Assembly (NCBI GenBank): GCA_963700955.1
Contig: CAVOZH010000011.1
Location: 620,001 to 684,000, forward strand
Direction: 5' to 3'
Source: Nocardioides_C sp963700955
GTDB lineage: Bacteria; Actinomycetota; Actinomycetes; Propionibacteriales; Nocardioidaceae
DNA length: 64,000 nt
Shown here: piece by piece, positions 8,413 through 16,107 of the stretch
How the letters are laid out: every line of letters begins with the position of its first letter
Position numbering within the stretch: position 1 is the first letter of the stretch
Notes under the pieces: model-generated
Told to the model about the DNA's origin: nothing
Databases searched by the model: none
Seen by the model: the letters and a program-made list of their open reading frames with translations, nothing else
Program-made: the position numbers and the translations under genes

Positions 8413-9303
8413 TCACCTGTCGAGGCTCGCCCTGATCCTCGCGAGGACCAGGGCCAGCGGAGGCCAGGACGAGCGTCCGCGGCGCACCACTGCGTAGGCG
8501 CGGAGCCGTACCTCCGGGTCGGTGAGCGGCAGCGTGACCACCTCCGGTCGGGTCGGCTGGTCGGCAGGCAGAAGTCCCACGCCCAGGCCGGACGCGACCA
8601 GGTCCTGAACCAGTTCGAGGCTGTCCACGCGGTGGGTGACCCGCGGCTCGAAGTCGGCCATCGACGCGATGGTCCGAACGACGTCTGCATCGGCGGTGTT
8701 GCGGGAGTTGACGATCCAGTCACGGTCGGCGAAGTGGGCGAAGATCGCGCGGGCGTCGCCCGTGACCTCTGCATCTTGCACCGGCACCCCCAGTCCCCAC
8801 CGCGTGGTCCACAGCGGCCTCGACTCCACGGTCAGGTCGAAGTCGGCCGGCGCCAGTTCGTAGTCGTAGGTGAGCGCGAGGTCGACGTCGTCGGTCCGCA
8901 GCAGCGCGAAGGCCTCGGCGGGCTCGTGCTCGCGGATCAGCAGCCGGACCGCGGGGTGCGCCCGCGAGACCTCGTGGAGGACGGGCAGCAACGTCGAACG
9001 TACGGCGGTCGCGAAGCCCGCGACGCGCACCGTCCCGGCGGGCTCGGACCGGGGGTCGAGGTCGAGCCGGGCAGCCTCCACCGCGGCGAGGATCGTCACC
9101 GCGTGCTCCGCCAGCCGTCGCCCGGCAGGTGTCAGGCGTACCCGGCGGCCGTCGGGCTCCACGAGGGGGGTCCCCGCCTCGCGGGCGAGTGTCGCGATCT
9201 GCTGCGACACCGTCGAGGTGGTCGTCCCGAGCTCCTCCGCGACCTCACGCATGGACCCGAGACGCGACAGCTCGAGCAGCACGGCGAGGCGGCGGGTCTC
9301 CAT
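8413..9303 (-). CDS. LysR family transcriptional regulator
   Basis: A 296-residue LTTR with an N-terminal winged HTH (residues about 1-60, motif GSMREVAEELGTTTSTVSQQI) and a C-terminal periplasmic-binding-like effector domain (about 90-290). It is divergent from the EamA exporter at 9388. The 60-base space between them contains two inverted repeats with GTCCAC/GTGGAC half-sites, one of which overlaps the probable -10 (GACAAT, 7 bases before the ATG). This suggests autoregulation and control of the exporter. The effector is unknown. Confidence 0.9.
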   Translation of the reverse strand: METRRLAVLLELSRLGSMREVAEELGTTTSTVSQQIATLAREAGTPLVEPDGRRVRLTPAGRRLAEHAVTILAAVEAARLDLDPRSEPAGTVRVAGFATAVRSTLLPVLHEVSRAHPAVRLLIREHEPAEAFALLRTDDVDLALTYDYELAPADFDLTVESRPLWTTRWGLGVPVQDAEVTGDARAIFAHFADRDWIVNSRNTADADVVRTIASMADFEPRVTHRVDSLELVQDLVASGLGVGLLPADQPTRPEVVTLPLTDPEVRLRAYAVVRRGRSSWPPLALVLARIRASLDR

Positions 9304-9310
9304 CCACAGG

Positions 9311-9356
9311 ATTGTCCACGGTCTGTGGACAATCTGTCCACGATTCTCACGTGGAC
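9311..9356. promoter_or_regulatory. tandem palindromic operator between lysR-type gene and exporter
   Basis: Inverted repeat 1 is ATTGTCCAC (9311-9319), 5 bases, then GTGGACAAT (9325-9333), a perfect 9-bp dyad. Inverted repeat 2 is GTCCAC (9336-9341), 9 bases, then GTGGAC (9351-9356). Both share the same half-site. The location in a divergent LysR/target promoter strongly suggests these are sites of the adjacent regulator. Confidence 0.7.
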
Positions 9357-9387
9357 GCGGACGATGGGGGCGTGGCGTACTGCACCC

Positions 9388-10329
9388 ATGGGTGCCACAT
9401 GTGACACGGCCGCGCAGGCCACGAGCGGTCAGCCGGCAGACAGCGGGAGCGCCGGGCACACACGCGCCGGCGCGCGCACCGGCGTGTCCATGGCGGTGGC
9501 GTCGATGCTCGCGGTGCAGCTGGGAATCGCTGCCTCGGTCGGGCTCTTCGACGAGGTCGGCCCCCTCGGCGCCGCCTGGGTGCGGCTCGCGTGGGCGGGC
9601 CTGATCATGCTGGTGGTGCTGCGGCCGCGGCCTTCGACGTTCACGCGCGGATCGTTCGCGGCCAGCGCCGCGCTCGGGGTCGTCACCGCCGGGGTGACGC
9701 TGCTGTTCATGGAGGCCGTCGAGCGACTGCCGATGGGCACCGCCAGTGCGCTGGAGTTCCTCGGGCCGCTCAGCGTGGCGGTGCTCCGCAGCCACGGCAG
9801 GGGACGTCTCTTCGCCGCGGCCGCGGCGGTCGGCGTCCTGCTCCTGACCGAGCCCTGGCACGGTGCGACCGACCTGCTCGGGGTTGCCTTCGCCCTCGCG
9901 GCGGCGGTGTGCTGGGCGGCGTACATCCTGCTCACCCAGCGAGTGGGCGACCAGGTCGCGGGTGTTCAGGGACTTGCCGTCTCCATGCCGGTCGCGGGCC
10001 TCGTCGCCACCGCCGTCGCCGGTCCGACGGTCGCCCCGCTGCTGACCTGGCAGGTCGTGCTCGCCGGCCTCGGCCTCGCGGTCTTGCTGCCGGTCATCCC
10101 GTTCACGCTCGAGCTGCTCGCGCTCCGGAGGCTGACCACCGGTGCCTTCGGCACGCTGATGGCGCTCGAGCCCGCCTTCGCCACCGTCATCGGCCTGGTG
10201 GCGCTCGGCCAGGTGCCCGGTCTTCTCCCCCTGGCCGGGATTGCCTGTGTGGTCGCGGCAGGCATCGGCGCAGAGCGGACCGGGGCGCGTCACCGAGCGC
10301 CCGCGGAGGCGGCCGAAGCCGGAGCCTGA
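9388..10329 (+). CDS. EamA/RhtA-like metabolite exporter
   Basis: A 313-residue integral membrane protein with about ten hydrophobic helices in two EamA repeats, closest in pattern to RhtA-type threonine/homoserine exporters (SVGLFDEVGPLGAAWVRL opening; AVCWAAYILLTQRVG in repeat 2). It would export small amino-acid-like metabolites. In-frame ATGs occur at 9364 and 9388; the later one is chosen because the first lies close to the operator half-site, but either is possible. Divergent transcription from the LysR regulator suggests substrate-responsive control. Confidence 0.82.
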   Translation: MGATCDTAAQATSGQPADSGSAGHTRAGARTGVSMAVASMLAVQLGIAASVGLFDEVGPLGAAWVRLAWAGLIMLVVLRPRPSTFTRGSFAASAALGVVTAGVTLLFMEAVERLPMGTASALEFLGPLSVAVLRSHGRGRLFAAAAAVGVLLLTEPWHGATDLLGVAFALAAAVCWAAYILLTQRVGDQVAGVQGLAVSMPVAGLVATAVAGPTVAPLLTWQVVLAGLGLAVLLPVIPFTLELLALRRLTTGAFGTLMALEPAFATVIGLVALGQVPGLLPLAGIACVVAAGIGAERTGARHRAPAEAAEAGA

Positions 10330-10411
10330 CCCTCGAGGCCCGCCGGGGTCGGACGCCGCGCGGATCTTGAACCCCGGCGCCGTGTTGTGGGGCTGTCAGC
10401 CGAGGCGTCGG

Positions 10412-10417
10412 TAGGTT
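10412..10417 (+). promoter_or_regulatory. -10 box for aminotransferase gene
   Basis: TAGGTT ends 7 bases before the ATG at 10425, consistent with a leaderless transcript; there is no ribosome-binding site in between. Confidence 0.45.
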
Positions 10418-10424
10418 GGCCCAC

Positions 10425-11543
10425 ATGGCTCTCACCGCGCACCGCATCGTCGAACGACGGCTCTTCGGGCCCGGCCCCTCGAACCCCTACCCCGAGGCGA
10501 CCGCCGCCCTCGCCCTTCCGCTGCTCGGCCATCTCGACCCGGTCTTCCTCCAGATCATGGACGACACCTGCGAGGACCTCCGCACGGTCTGGGGCACCCG
10601 CAACGTCCGCACGCTGCCGCTGAGCGCGACCGGCTCGGCCGGCATGGAGGCAGCCTTCGTCAACACGGTGCTCCCCGGCGACGTCGTTGTCGTCGCCGTC
10701 AACGGCCTGTTCGGCCAGCGGATGTGCGACGTCGCGGCTCGCTGCGGCGCCGAGGTGGTGCCCGTCGAGCACGAGTGGGGAACGCCGGTCGACGTGCAGC
10801 GGGTCGCCGACGCCCACCCGGAGCCGGCGATCATCGCGGCGGTCCACGCGGAGACCTCGACCGGCGTCCGCTCCGACATCGCCGCGCTCGGCGACATCAA
10901 GGGCGACGCGCTGCTGGTCACCGACGCGGTCACCTCCATCGGCGGCATCGCGCTGTCCGCCGACGACTGGGGTGTCGACGTCGGGTACGCCGGGACCCAG
11001 AAATGCCTCGGGGTGGCGCCGGGCCTCGCGCCGTTCACGATCAACGACCGCGCCTTCGAGCGGCGGGTGGAGCACCCGCGCTCCTGGTACCTCGACCTCG
11101 GCCTCCTTGGTGGGTACGCCGGCGCGGGTCAGCAGCACGGGTCGGGAGGTCGCACCTACCACCACACGGCCCCCGTCGCGATGGTCGCGAGCCTCCACGC
11201 GGCACTGCGCCGGATCCTGGACGAGGGCCTCGAGAACGTCTGGGCGCGCCACGCCGATGCCGGGAGAATCCTCCAGGACGGCCTGCAGGAGATGGGCCTC
11301 GAGCTGTTCGCCGCCGAGGGGCACCGGCTCCCCGAGCTCACGACGGTGCGGGTGCCCGACGGCGTGGACTCCGCCGCCGTACGCCGGTATCTCCTCGAAC
11401 GCCACAACCTCGAGATCGGTGGGGGTGCCGGGGAGTACGCCTCGACCGTGTGGCGGATCGGCCTCATGGGCCACAACGCCCGCCCCGACGCCGCACTGCT
11501 CGTGCTCGCCGCGCTCGAGGACGCTCTGAAGGCGGTTCGCTAG
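10425..11543 (+). CDS. alanine/serine--glyoxylate aminotransferase family protein (class V PLP)
   Basis: A 372-residue class V aminotransferase. FGPGPSNPYP opens the fold, and GTQKCLG contains the PLP lysine K193. VTDAVTSIGG holds the PLP-contacting aspartate, and R and H residues near the C-terminus (TVWRIGLMGHNA) match the AGXT/PucG group. It transfers an amino group from alanine, serine or ureidoglycine to glyoxylate. No purine-degradation genes are nearby, so the exact amino donor is open. The ATG at 10425 fits a leaderless start. Confidence 0.85.
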   Translation: MALTAHRIVERRLFGPGPSNPYPEATAALALPLLGHLDPVFLQIMDDTCEDLRTVWGTRNVRTLPLSATGSAGMEAAFVNTVLPGDVVVVAVNGLFGQRMCDVAARCGAEVVPVEHEWGTPVDVQRVADAHPEPAIIAAVHAETSTGVRSDIAALGDIKGDALLVTDAVTSIGGIALSADDWGVDVGYAGTQKCLGVAPGLAPFTINDRAFERRVEHPRSWYLDLGLLGGYAGAGQQHGSGGRTYHHTAPVAMVASLHAALRRILDEGLENVWARHADAGRILQDGLQEMGLELFAAEGHRLPELTTVRVPDGVDSAAVRRYLLERHNLEIGGGAGEYASTVWRIGLMGHNARPDAALLVLAALEDALKAVR

Positions 11544-11589
11544 GTACGACGGGCGACCGGACGGGCCGGAGCCGGCCACGTCAGGCGGG

Positions 11590-11646
11590 CAGGGTCAGCC
11601 GGGCGGGCCAGGCTCAGCCGGTCGGGCCAGGGTCAGTCGGTCGGGC
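11590..11646. repeat. three 19-bp tandem repeats at the end of the TetR gene
   Basis: Three near-identical 19-bp units of the form CAGG(G/C)TCAG(C/T)CGG(G/T)CGGGC run from 11590, 11609 and 11628 and extend into the TetR gene's last codons. On the minus strand each unit encodes Pro-Gly-Pro-(Thr/Pro)-x followed by TGA, so the stop-containing tail has been duplicated. Confidence 0.7.
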
Positions 11647-12196
11647 CAGGGGCCTCGAGGGCCGAGAGCGCCATCTGCTCGAGCATCGCGCGCATCTCCG
11701 CCTCGGAGAGCAACGCGCTGTGCGGGGTGGAGTTGAGGAGGCCGAACACCGCGTGCGCCATGGCGCGGGCGCGGTCCGCGGGGAGGCCGCGGTGGATGGC
11801 TCGCAGCTGGTCGACCCACAGCTCGACGTACCTGCGCTGGAGCTCCCGCACCTGCTCACGCGCCTCGTCGGGCAACGAGGCCCAGTCGCGGTCCTGCACG
11901 ACGATCAGCGCCTTGTTGTTCAGCGCGAAGTCGATGTGCCAGTTGACCAGGGCATGCAGAGCCTCACGAGGCTCGTCTGCCTCCTTCACCCGCTCCCGGC
12001 CGACCTCGAGGAGCTCCTCGCTGATCGAGACCAGCATCTCGGCGAGCATCGCGTCCTTGGACGGGAAGTGCCTGTAGAGCGCCGGCCCGGAGATGCCGCA
12101 CGCGGCGCCGAGGTCGGCCACCGAGACGCCGTGGAAGCCGCGCTCCGCGAAGAGCGCGGCCGCAGTCGCGAGGATCTGCTCTCGACGGCCGGTCAT
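11633..12196 (-). CDS. TetR family repressor of the acyl-CoA carboxylase cluster
   Basis: A 187-residue TetR-type protein. The N-terminal HTH (about residues 24-45, VSVADLGAACGISGPALYRHF) is followed by an all-helical ligand domain. It is divergent from accD-accC-mvaB. The ATG at 12196 lies 6 bases after TATCGT (minus strand, 12203-12208). Two related palindromes, one at this gene's -35 region (12217-12234) and one over the accD -10 (12443-12460), suggest it represses itself and the operon until an acyl-CoA-type ligand appears. The ligand is inferred from context. Confidence 0.88.
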   Translation of the reverse strand: MTGRREQILATAAALFAERGFHGVSVADLGAACGISGPALYRHFPSKDAMLAEMLVSISEELLEVGRERVKEADEPREALHALVNWHIDFALNNKALIVVQDRDWASLPDEAREQVRELQRRYVELWVDQLRAIHRGLPADRARAMAHAVFGLLNSTPHSALLSEAEMRAMLEQMALSALEAPGPTD

Positions 12197-12216
12197 GCCG
12201 CCACGATAGAGCACCC

Positions 12217-12234
12217 CGTTAGCGCTCGTTCACA
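12217..12234. promoter_or_regulatory. candidate TetR operator (autoregulatory copy)
   Basis: CGTTAGCGCTCGTTCACA matches the operator at 12443-12460 in 14 of 18 positions. It covers the -35 area of the TetR gene's leaderless promoter. Confidence 0.55.
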
Positions 12235-12253
12235 TTCGTCCGGCGGCTGGGTT

Positions 12254-12300
12254 GTAGCGAAACGGATGTGTTGGAGGGCCCCACGCAGCGGTTTCGCTAC
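12254..12300. repeat. long-loop inverted repeat
   Basis: GTAGCGAAAC (12254-12263) and GTTTCGCTAC (12291-12300) are perfect 10-bp complements separated by 27 bases, in the untranslated space between the TetR gene and accD. It could be an RNA stem or a decayed interspersed element. Confidence 0.5.
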
Positions 12301-12327
12301 GAGGCGGGAGATCGGCCGCTGCCCAAA

Positions 12328-12422
12328 CCAGCGACGCCCTAGCCAGCGACGCCCAAGCCAGCGACGCCCCGGTGGACCGGCGGGGTGGACCGGCGGGGTG
12401 GACCGGCGGGGTGGACCGGGGG
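12328..12422. repeat. two adjoining minisatellites (15 bp x about 3, 13 bp x 4)
   Basis: CCAGCGACGCCC(T/A)AG repeats from 12328, 12343 and (partial) 12358. It is followed directly by GGTGGACCGGCGG repeated at 12371, 12384 and 12397, plus a variant copy at 12410. The array ends about 20 bases before the accD operator. No coding frame makes sense of it. Confidence 0.75.
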
Positions 12423-12442
12423 TGGACAGGGTTGGACGCGGA

Positions 12443-12460
12443 TGTTATCGATCGTTAACA
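12443..12460. promoter_or_regulatory. TetR operator over the accD -10 box
   Basis: TGTTATCGATCGTTAACA is an 18-bp palindrome with one mismatched pair. It overlaps the -10 candidate TAACAT (12456-12461), which ends 7 bases before the GTG at 12469. Binding here would block transcription of the carboxylase operon. Confidence 0.7.
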
Positions 12461-12468
12461 TCAACCGG

Positions 12469-14049
12469 GTGTCGACGACGGAGGTAGCGGTGGCCGCGAC
12501 TGGGTTGCATGAGGTGGTCGAGGACCTGCGAGAGCGGGTCGCGCGGGTGCGTCTGGGTGGCTCGGAGTCCGCTCGGGCCAAGCACCTCGAGCGCGGCAAG
12601 CTGCTCGCGCGCGACCGCGTGGACCGGCTGCTCGACCCCGGGAGCCCGTTCCTGGAGCTGAGCCCGCTCGCCGCGACCGGGATGTACGACGACGCGGTCC
12701 CCTCGGCCGGCATCGTCACCGGCATCGGCCGGGTCTCGGGCCGTGAGTGCGTGATCGTCGCCAACGACGCGACCGTGAAGGGCGGCACCTACTACCCGGT
12801 GACGGTCAAGAAGCACCTCCGCGCGCAGGAGGTCGCGCGGGCGAACCGCCTGCCGTGCATCTACCTCGTAGACTCCGGCGGCGCCTTCCTGCCGATGCAG
12901 GACGAGGTCTTCCCGGACAAGGAGCACTTCGGCCGGATCTTCTTCAACCAGGCCAACCTCTCGGCGCAGGGCATCCCCCAGGTCGCGGCGGTGATGGGCT
13001 CGTGCACGGCCGGCGGCGCCTACGTCCCGGCGATGTCGGACGAGACCGTGATCGTCAAGGAGCAGGGCACGATCTTCCTCGGCGGCCCGCCCCTGGTGAA
13101 GGCCGCGACCGGTGAGGTCGTGACTGCCGAGGAGCTCGGCGGCGGTGACGTCCATGCCCGCAGGTCCGGGGTGGTCGACCACCTCGCGGCCGACGACGCG
13201 GAGGCCCTCGCCATCGTGCGCTCGATCGTCGCCACCTTCGAGCGCCCCGTCCAGCCGTCGCTCGCGCAGCAGCCGCCGGAGGAGCCGGTCGACGACCCCG
13301 CCGGGCTCTACGACGTGGTGCCGACCGACTCGCGAACGCCCTACGACGTGCGCGAGGTCATCACCCGCATCGTCGACGGCTCGCGGTTCCACGAGTTCAA
13401 GGCGTTGTACGGCGAGACGCTGGTCTGTGGCTTCGCGAGGATCTGGGGCTACCCCGTCGGGATCGTCGCGAACAACGGCATCCTCTTCAGCGAGTCCAGC
13501 CTCAAGGGCGCGCACTTCATCGAGCTGTGCAACCAGCGCGGCATCCCGCTGGTGTTCCTCCAGAACATCACCGGCTTCATGGTCGGCCGGGAGTACGAGA
13601 ACGGCGGGATCGCCCGCGACGGTGCGAAGCTCGTCACAGCGGTCGCCTGCTCCGTCGTACCCAAGTTCACCGTCGTGATCGGAGGCTCGTTCGGGGCCGG
13701 CAACTACGGCATGTGCGGCCGCGCGTACGACCCTCGCTTCCTGTGGATGTGGCCCAACGCTCGGATCTCCGTGATGGGCGGCGAGCAGGCCGCCTCGGTC
13801 CTCGCCACCGTCCGCCGCGACGGCATCGAGGCGAAGGGCGGCGAGTGGTCCGCCGCCGACGAGGAGGCGTTCAAGTCGCCGATCCGCGACCAGTACGAAG
13901 AGCAGGGCTCGCCGTACTACTCGACCGCCCGGCTCTGGGACGACGGCGTGATCGACCCGCTCGACACCCGACGGGTGATCGGGATGGGTCTCGCCGCCGC
14001 TGCCAACGCCCCGATCCCCGCGCCGTCCTACGGCATCTTCCGGATGTGA
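12469..14049 (+). CDS. acyl-CoA carboxylase carboxyltransferase (beta) subunit, MCC-like
   Basis: A 526-residue carboxyltransferase with the two crotonase-like halves of biotin-dependent acyl-CoA carboxylases. The KHxxRGKL(L)ARDRVDRLLDPGSPFLEL opening and the GGAYVPAMSDE and GGSFGAGNYGMCGRAYDPRFLW motifs are characteristic of methylcrotonyl-CoA carboxylase beta chains. It moves CO2 from carboxybiotin to 3-methylcrotonyl-CoA (leucine degradation). The GTG at 12469 is chosen because TAACAT precedes it by 7 bases; a GTG at 12490 behind GGAGGT is the alternative. Specificity is inferred from the partner HMG-CoA lyase. Confidence 0.9.
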   Translation: MSTTEVAVAATGLHEVVEDLRERVARVRLGGSESARAKHLERGKLLARDRVDRLLDPGSPFLELSPLAATGMYDDAVPSAGIVTGIGRVSGRECVIVANDATVKGGTYYPVTVKKHLRAQEVARANRLPCIYLVDSGGAFLPMQDEVFPDKEHFGRIFFNQANLSAQGIPQVAAVMGSCTAGGAYVPAMSDETVIVKEQGTIFLGGPPLVKAATGEVVTAEELGGGDVHARRSGVVDHLAADDAEALAIVRSIVATFERPVQPSLAQQPPEEPVDDPAGLYDVVPTDSRTPYDVREVITRIVDGSRFHEFKALYGETLVCGFARIWGYPVGIVANNGILFSESSLKGAHFIELCNQRGIPLVFLQNITGFMVGREYENGGIARDGAKLVTAVACSVVPKFTVVIGGSFGAGNYGMCGRAYDPRFLWMWPNARISVMGGEQAASVLATVRRDGIEAKGGEWSAADEEAFKSPIRDQYEEQGSPYYSTARLWDDGVIDPLDTRRVIGMGLAAAANAPIPAPSYGIFRM

Positions 14050-14054
14050 GAAAC

Positions 14055-16046
14055 GTGAGCATTCCGACCACACCTCCTGGCGGTGTTCCTTCGGGCAACG
14101 CCCGACCCATCTCCACGTTGCTCGTCGCCAACCGCGGCGAGATCGCGCTGCGCATCATCCGCGCCGCCCGCGAGCGCGGCCTGCGCACGGTGGCGGTGTA
14201 CTCCGACGCCGATCGCGGCGCCCCCCACGTGCGCGCCGCCGACGTCTCGGTGCGCATCGGCCCGACGCCGGCGAGCGAGTCCTACCTCAGCATCGAGGCG
14301 ATCGTCGACGCCGCGCGCCGGACGGGTGCGGATGCGGTCCACCCGGGCTACGGCTTCCTGTCCGAGCGGGCGCCGTTCGCCCGCGCCGTCGTGGAGGCGG
14401 GGCTGACCTTCGTCGGCCCGAGCGCCGAGGTGATGGACCGCATGGGCCGCAAGGACGTCGCCCGTGAGGTCGCGATCGCGGCCGGTGTGCCCGTCGTACC
14501 CTCCGCGGCGCTGCGCGGCGACGAGGTGGACGCCGAGGCGGTCGGCTACCCGCTCCTGGTCAAGGCGGCCGCCGGTGGCGGCGGCAAGGGGATGCGCATC
14601 GTCCGCGACCCGGCCGACTTCGCGGACGCACTGGCCGCGGCTCGGCGTGAGGCAGCGAGCGCGTTCGGTGACGACACCATCCTGGTGGAGAGGTACGTCG
14701 AGCACGGGCGCCACGTCGAGGTGCAGGTCCTGGCCGACACGCACGGCAACGTCGTCCACCTCTTCGAACGTGACTGCTCCACGCAGCGGCGACACCAGAA
14801 GGTCCTCGAGGAGGCTCCTGCGCCGACGATCTCGGCGGAGGTCCGCCGCGTGCTGACCGAGTCGGCGGTCGCGCTGGCACGCGAGGTCGGCTACGTCAAC
14901 GCGGGCACCGTGGAGTTCCTCGTCGCGGGCGACGAGGTGTTCTTCCTCGAGATGAACACCCGCCTGCAGGTGGAGCACCCCGTCACCGAGCTCGTGACGG
15001 GGCTCGACCTCGTGCAGCTCCAGCTCATGGTGGCCGCCGGCGAGCCGCTGCCGTTCGCGCAGGACGACGTGACGCTGCACGGTCATGCCATCGAGGCCCG
15101 GGTGTACGCCGAGGACGCCTTCAACGGGTTCCTGCCGCAGGCCGGGGTCGCCGAGCGGGTGCGCTGGTCGTCCCGGGCCCGCATCGACGCGGCCCTCGAG
15201 TCCGGGCAGGTCGTCGGCTCGTCCTACGACCCGATGCTCGGCAAGGTGATCGTGCACGGACCGACCCGCGAGGCCGCCCGCCGCGCCCTGGTCACCGCGC
15301 TCGACGACACCGCGATCCTCGGTCTGACCACCAACCTCGGGTTCCTCCGCGGCCTCGCCGCCTCCGACGCGTTCCGCGACAACGAGATCGACACGGCGTA
15401 CCTCGACACCCACCCCGACGTCGTACGCCCCGAGGGCGAGACGGAGGCCGCCGTGCTCGCCGCGTGGGCCCTCGCGACCTCGCCCGGCGAGGACCGTCCG
15501 GCCGAGCCGACCCACCCGTTCGGCGTCCGTGACGGCTGGCGGTCCGCGGGTCCGGCGGCCATGACGCCCGTCGAGCTGGTCGTCGGCGGCGACACCGTCG
15601 TCTACGAGGTCGACCCTGTCGGGACGGTGACCGCCGGCGACCGGACCTGGGTGGTCCACCCGATCGCGTCCGAGGCGGGCGTGCTCCGCCTCGAGGTGGA
15701 CGACCTGGTGCACGAGGCCGCGGTGCGGATCGGCCCCCACCGCGTCGACGTCGCGCACCGCGGCAACACACACCTGTTCGCGAGGCCCGACGCTTTCGGC
15801 CCGGGCGCGCACCATGCGGTCTCGGACGGCACGGTGGCGGCGCCGATGCCCGGCACGGTGCTCAGCGTCACCGCCGCCGTCGGTCGGCAGGTTGCGGAGG
15901 GGGAGACACTCGGAGTCATGGAGGCGATGAAGATGGAGCTCGCCCTCAAGGCCCCGATGGCCGGCACCGTGATCGAGGTCGGCGCCGCCGCCGGCGACCA
16001 GGTGGCGCTCGGCGCAACGCTGTTCGTCGTCGAGGCAGCCGAGTGA
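14055..16046 (+). CDS. acyl-CoA carboxylase alpha subunit (biotin carboxylase + BCCP), MCC-like
   Basis: A 663-residue chain. It has an N-terminal biotin carboxylase domain (ANRGEIALRIIRAARE), an ATP-grasp glycine loop AAAGGGGKGM near residue 175, the carboxylase signature FLEMNTRLQVEHPVTE, and a C-terminal biotinyl domain with EAMKMEL (biotinyl K626). It makes carboxybiotin from bicarbonate and ATP for the beta subunit upstream. The GTG start lies 5 bases after the accD stop, so the pair is one operon. The middle BT-type domain supports a methylcrotonyl-CoA rather than acetyl-CoA enzyme, with moderate certainty. Confidence 0.93.
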   Translation: MSIPTTPPGGVPSGNARPISTLLVANRGEIALRIIRAARERGLRTVAVYSDADRGAPHVRAADVSVRIGPTPASESYLSIEAIVDAARRTGADAVHPGYGFLSERAPFARAVVEAGLTFVGPSAEVMDRMGRKDVAREVAIAAGVPVVPSAALRGDEVDAEAVGYPLLVKAAAGGGGKGMRIVRDPADFADALAAARREAASAFGDDTILVERYVEHGRHVEVQVLADTHGNVVHLFERDCSTQRRHQKVLEEAPAPTISAEVRRVLTESAVALAREVGYVNAGTVEFLVAGDEVFFLEMNTRLQVEHPVTELVTGLDLVQLQLMVAAGEPLPFAQDDVTLHGHAIEARVYAEDAFNGFLPQAGVAERVRWSSRARIDAALESGQVVGSSYDPMLGKVIVHGPTREAARRALVTALDDTAILGLTTNLGFLRGLAASDAFRDNEIDTAYLDTHPDVVRPEGETEAAVLAAWALATSPGEDRPAEPTHPFGVRDGWRSAGPAAMTPVELVVGGDTVVYEVDPVGTVTAGDRTWVVHPIASEAGVLRLEVDDLVHEAAVRIGPHRVDVAHRGNTHLFARPDAFGPGAHHAVSDGTVAAPMPGTVLSVTAAVGRQVAEGETLGVMEAMKMELALKAPMAGTVIEVGAAAGDQVALGATLFVVEAAE

Positions 16047-16090
16047 CGTCATACAGCCCGGCCGCTGTGGCGACCGGAACGTATGACGTC
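16045..16090. repeat. long-loop inverted repeat between carboxylase and lyase genes
   Basis: GACGTCATAC (16045-16054) and GTATGACGTC (16081-16090) form a perfect 10-bp dyad with a 26-base loop that fills the 61-base gap. In mRNA it could tune expression or stability of the last gene. Confidence 0.5.
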
Positions 16091-16107
16091 CTGGAGGAGG
16101 AGTGAGC

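Noticed and set aside
12328..12422. Possible CRISPR-like array
   Set aside because: Units are 13-15 bp, directly adjacent without spacers, and there are no cas genes; these are minisatellites.
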